5,799 bases of DNA from Micrococcales bacterium (GTDB lineage: Bacteria; Actinomycetota; Actinomycetes; Actinomycetales; Cellulomonadaceae): positions 1-5,799 of the forward strand of contig WRCL01000140.1 of NCBI GenBank assembly GCA_009783975.1, in the 5' to 3' direction. The notes below the pieces were generated by a model. That model was not told the DNA's origin and did no database searches. It saw only the letters and a list, made by a program, of their open reading frames with translations. Both the position numbers and the translations under genes were made by a program. Positions 4,001 to 5,799 of this stretch are shown piece after piece (the first letter of the stretch is position 1; each line of letters starts with the position of its first letter).

Positions 4001-5799
4001 GCCACAGCGAAGGCGGCCGTCTTGCGCAAGGTCATCCCAGCCGTGGGGACCACGGACCCCGACAACGGCTGCGGTGGTTGGGTCGAGGCGAGCACCGTCG
4101 AGTCGGGGTCGACATAGGCGCCGCTGGCGTTGACCGCGTAGGCCGTCTCGGCGACCCCGTCAGTGCCTGTCCCCACCGCTGTTGTCGTCAGGCGCAGGAC
4201 GCGCGAGGCAGTGACGTCCGCCACCCGCGTGGTGTATGTGGCGGTGCACACCATATGGGCCCCGCCGACGAGGACCGTGGCCGGGCATGCCACCTGCGGG
4301 GCCGGCCCGGACCCCGCGAAGCTCGCGACCGTCACCGCGATGTTGCTCAGCGTCATCGCGGCGACGTTCGACACGACCACGTCGTAGTGCACCTGCTGGC
4401 CTGGGGCGCTGACCAGGTCGGTGCCTGGGACGGTGCGCACGGTCAGCCGGGGTACCGACACGTCGATGCCCGTGCCGTACAGGTCAGGGTCGTCCACGCT
4501 CGACAGGTCGGTGAACGCCCATGTGTCGATGTTGGAGTTGTCACCCCAGTAGTTCGCCAGGACGTTCACCCCGTTGTCGGCGCCCCACGAGTGCGTCGGG
4601 CTGGTCTTGCCATACCCCTCAGCACCCGTGGCGACCACCGCCGGGGACACGTCGCCGTACCGGGTGGTCAGCGACTGGCCGATCAAGGTGTCGTCCCAGG
4701 CCAGGGACTGCATCCCCATCGTCCCAGGCGCCCCGATGATCTTCTCCCACTGCTGCCCGTCCATGTACTCCGAGTCGACCATGACCGCGTGGAGCTCGTC
4801 GGTGGTCTGCAGCCGGACGCGGGCAGAGTTCACCGCTGAGATGTCGGTGACGACATTGCCTGCTGCGTCGCGCCCGTCCCACACGAACGTCCGTGTCGTC
4901 GTGGCGTCGACCGCAGTGAAGGGGATGGCCAGGTCGACCGCGTCGTCGTAGGAGCCGTTGGAGTTCGTGTCGATCTCTAAGAAATATGATCCCACATAGT
5001 GCTGGGTGGTCACTGAGAACGTGCCGGCGAACGGTGCGGCCATCCCCCCAGCACGTGTCCAGGTGACCACTGGTTTGCCCGGGGCCTGGTAGTCGGGCAT
5101 GACCGACATGGTGTTCCCGGTCAACGGGTCGGTGGCCTGCGCGGGCAGCACACCAACATCTGGCATCGACACGAAGATGTTGTAGAACTGCCCACACTCC
5201 TCCGAGGGCAACGCGTACACGTCACGGCCCGCCGCAGCGTCGACGGCCAACGACGACCACGAGGTGTACGCAGCCACGCACTGGCCCACCTGCCGGTTGC
5301 CCGTAGAGCTGAACGTGAACTCCGAACCCCACCCGTTGTAGTTGAACAACGTCATCTTGTACAACGCCCCGGACGGCAGCACGACCCACATGTGCAGGTC
5401 GGTGTTGTCACGCAGGTCCCGCTGGGTCAGGTTCAACGTCCGCGACCACACCCGCCCGGTGCGCGGCACACCACCTGAGGAGACCGTCAGGTGCCACTCG
5501 GTGATGTAGTTCGGCTGCGAGGCGGTGCCCGCGGTGCTCACACCCCAGGTCACCGAGTACACCCCGGCCGCGGGGGCCACGACCTGGAACGAGTACGGGG
5601 TGGGACCGCCGACCGCGTCGTCGTCGTGGGCCACGACCGTCCCGGCAGGGTCACGGACCTCCACCCAGTACATGTGCCCGGCGCTCGAGGACTGCTCACC
5701 GACCACGGTGGTGAACGTCACCGTCTCACCAGCCAACGCGTAGGCGTACACCGTCCAGGTCTGGTCGAGGGTCGAAAAGTGGCTCCCGATCGACCACCC
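1027..5799 (-). CDS. Giant cell-wall-anchored repeat surface protein (LAPTG), main part; 5' end continues at window start
   Basis: This reading frame is open from the window edge at 5799 to a TAG stop at 1027-1029 and supplies residues 61-1650 of a 1650-residue protein; residues 1-60 lie at 124-303. In full-length numbering the order is: beta-rich N-terminal region (55-509), eight DUF11/DUF7507-like repeats (510-1454), a Lys/Arg-Asp stalk (1475-1592), LAPTG (1615-1619), a hydrophobic membrane segment (1620-1643) and the basic tail RERRTVR. This is the standard layout of a Gram-positive surface protein: secreted, cut at LAPTG by a sortase and linked to the wall, with the repeats and stalk projecting the N-terminus outward. 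An adhesin-like or scaffolding role is inferred; no catalytic motif is visible and no ligand can be named. The GTG at 5749-5751 is an internal Val, because the frame stays open upstream. Codon use is strongly GC-ending and no frameshift was seen. The sortase must be encoded elsewhere. Confidence 0.93.
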   Translation of the reverse strand, partial: GWSIGSHFSTLDQTWTVYAYALAGETVTFTTVVGEQSSSAGHMYWVEVRDPAGTVVAHDDDAVGGPTPYSFQVVAPAAGVYSVTWGVSTAGTASQPNYITEWHLTVSSGGVPRTGRVWSRTLNLTQRDLRDNTDLHMWVVLPSGALYKMTLFNYNGWGSEFTFSSTGNRQVGQCVAAYTSWSSLAVDAAAGRDVYALPSEECGQFYNIFVSMPDVGVLPAQATDPLTGNTMSVMPDYQAPGKPVVTWTRAGGMAAPFAGTFSVTTQHYVGSYFLEIDTNSNGSYDDAVDLAIPFTAVDATTTRTFVWDGRDAAGNVVTDISAVNSARVRLQTTDELHAVMVDSEYMDGQQWEKIIGAPGTMGMQSLAWDDTLIGQSLTTRYGDVSPAVVATGAEGYGKTSPTHSWGADNGVNVLANYWGDNSNIDTWAFTDLSSVDDPDLYGTGIDVSVPRLTVRTVPGTDLVSAPGQQVHYDVVVSNVAAMTLSNIAVTVASFAGSGPAPQVACPATVLVGGAHMVCTATYTTRVADVTASRVLRLTTTAVGTGTDGVAETAYAVNASGAYVDPDSTVLASTQPPQPLSGSVVPTAGMTLRKTAAFAVAGQREAGDMVSYSFVVANTGTVALHGLAVLDQLHGLSAVSCPLTTLNPGQGTTCTASYELTQDDVDAGVVDNSATAAASAPGAQVHAVAVNNVGAPVPDLSAPGDPTRASLHSVARLNLAPAPELAVSVTVDRTSVPPVPGEKLTYTFTVTNTGNTTLSDLTLDDTRVPGLAFGTWPGVPGTLAPGETIMATGSYRVTQADVDAGEVANTTTATAHDHTGATLTNQAAAKVTIAGSATLTVVKRASSTPTSPTPGALVQYVFTVTNTGDVTLHNVGISDDNLPAVTFGTWPAEPNVLAPGQCVVATGTYALTPADVSAGSVSNTADAVALAPDDSSVRATSGLVWWPGVPEPSLIMTKTPTAGEITGARPGDLVTYTFVVTNNGTTDLTGVAITDPVLSAPATFGTWPATPGTLSPGQSVVATGSHGLTQGDIDAGIVHNTATVSASGPVTATAQATVVLVAAPGLALTTTAPDLSGARPGDEVDYTFTITNTGNVTIDAIDLVASPADDLLAGPWPGASGTLAPGESVTFTGTYTITQDDLDAGGVLDIAQVGGSVPATGGHGSQITSTFSPTTFAPELELTKTANLANLADAMVGDEVEYGFVITNTGTVTMTGVQIDDAMIPGGVDYGPWPTTPEELAPGESVTATALHVLTQTEIDSGTLVNDAAANGTAPERIQGPPVLVPPAPGSWTLGLPASPGLDLDTPFDVEIPAHARPGDHVYFRFVVTNTGNVTINGVQVTDNLPGIDLTACAWEWLAPGEEVVCEGVYTLTAADIAAGYVVSSARVGAQLPGGAALASEEVVTVRFRGEDPGGDDDDDDPDGDKDDDKDKDRDKDKDGDKDGGKDKDGDKDGDKDGDGDRDKDGDRDRDRDRDTDRDKDGDRDKDTDRDRDKDADGDRDRDRDTDDGRDVDHDTDRDHDLDRDRDTDRDRDNAKSADGGTDKPVGPADQAKHTLAPTGITWGAVLLSIVFLMVAAGVGAVAVRERRTVR
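1030..1137 (-). other. C-terminal cell-wall sorting signal (LAPTG, membrane segment, basic tail)
   Basis: LAPTG is encoded at 1123-1137 (residues 1615-1619). It is followed by about 24 mostly hydrophobic residues (ITWGAVLLSIVFLMVAAGVG...) and the tail RERRTVR just before the stop. LAxTG is the established recognition motif of class E sortases of high-GC Gram-positives, as for Streptomyces chaplins, and differs from the LPxTG of class A enzymes. Cleavage between Thr and Gly and attachment to peptidoglycan are expected. Confidence 0.9.
1204..1557 (-). repeat. Low-complexity Lys/Arg-Asp alternating stalk
   Basis: This encodes 118 residues (full-length 1475-1592), of which I count 62 Asp, 14 Lys and 19 Arg by hand. 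Asp falls at almost every second position; the other positions are Lys/Gly in the first half and mostly Arg/Thr in the second half. At the DNA level it is a degenerate hexanucleotide array of GAC plus a variable codon. It lies between the last folded repeat and the sorting signal, the place where Staphylococcus Clf/Sdr proteins carry their Ser-Asp wall-spanning region, so a wall-spanning stalk is inferred. The DGDKDGDKDGD segments also resemble DxDxDG calcium-binding loops. Confidence 0.92.
1618..4455 (-). repeat. Eight tandem DUF11/DUF7507-like beta-sandwich repeats (protein level)
   Basis: Each repeat is ~96-112 residues and follows the pattern Y-x-F-x-V-T-N-T-G-x-x-T ... FGTWP ... LAPGE-x-V-x-ATG-x-Y-x-LTQ-x-D-x-DAG. 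Approximate positions in order: R0 4455-4117 (degenerate, VVVSNVAAMTL), R1 4038-3751, R2 3639-3343, R3 3297-3001, R4 2952-2659, R5 2616-2317, R6 2274-1978, R7 1908-1618. The NTGN core is easiest to see near bases 1809, 2174, 2524, 2852, 3201, 3544 and 3945. The copies are clearly diverged at the DNA level, so they are old duplications and not recent expansions. In this family such repeats act as extracellular spacers or adhesive Ig-like modules. Linkers of ~15-45 residues separate them. Confidence 0.88.
4456..5799 (-). other. N-terminal beta-rich projecting region of the surface protein
   Basis: Residues ~61-509 come before the tandem repeats and are likely the functional tip. Three blocks can be seen. 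Residues ~75-167 look like a beta-sandwich that includes WVEVRDPAGTVV and GVYSVTWGVST. Residues ~160-275 have two cysteines (234, 262) and many aromatic residues. Residues ~318-400 carry an acidic loop DTNSNGSYDD (337-346, bases 4942-4971), spaced like a DxDxDG calcium loop, followed by WDGRDAAGNVV (367-377, bases 4849-4881), which resembles the edge strand of FlgD-type Ig folds. A Trp/Asn-rich stretch around NYWGDNSNIDTWAF (476-489) closes the region. I do not recognise a named family for the whole region; ligand binding is inferred from position only. Confidence 0.6.
5677..5799. repeat. Right copy of 123-bp exact terminal direct repeat
   Basis: This is identical to 1-123. Removing one copy leaves a 5676-bp unit. 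Because the repeat keeps the reading frame across the join, the two partial reading frames combine into one 1650-codon gene. Confidence 0.97.

Noticed and set aside
5749..5751. GTG as the start codon of the large protein
   Set aside because: The frame is open for 16 more codons to the window edge and, via the terminal repeat, continues to an ATG at 303 with ribosome-binding site and signal peptide. The GTG encodes an internal Val.

Overview
The window is high-GC DNA that is almost filled by one very large gene on the minus strand. The gene encodes a secreted, repeat-rich, cell-wall-anchored surface protein. The GC-rich codon use, the N-terminal secretion signal, the C-terminal LAPTG sorting signal (the LAxTG type used by class E sortases) and the DUF11/DUF7507-like repeats all point to an actinobacterium. 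Genus cannot be read from this sequence.

The first 123 bases (1-123) and the last 123 bases (5677-5799) are identical. Joining the ends through this overlap gives a unit of 5676 bp, either a circle or the repeating unit of a tandem array. The join keeps the reading frame. The frame that runs open off the right edge at 5799 continues at position 123 and reaches an ATG at 303, preceded by a purine-rich ribosome-binding site and followed by a textbook signal peptide. The joined gene encodes 1650 residues and covers about 87% of the unit.

Layout on the minus strand, in order of reading: upstream region with an AT-richer patch (about 340-420); ribosome-binding site (314-319); start codon and signal peptide (303 down to 142); N-terminal beta-rich region with a calcium-loop-like motif (to about 4456); eight ~100-residue beta-sandwich repeats (4455-1618); a 118-residue stalk in which nearly every second residue is Asp, alternating mostly with Lys or Arg (1557-1204); LAPTG, a membrane segment and a basic tail (1137-1030); a stop codon at 1027-1029; and a strong hairpin just downstream (987-1020). 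The remaining ~680 bp (304-986) holds no gene I can support. It contains a terminator-like hairpin facing the other way and possible decayed coding fragments.

There is no replication, mobilisation, partition, transposase, phage or sortase gene. This matters for interpretation. A 5.7 kb circle whose only gene is an adhesin-like protein would be an odd plasmid. A collapsed tandem array of near-identical surface-protein genes in a chromosome, or a circle excised from such an array, explains the data at least as well.
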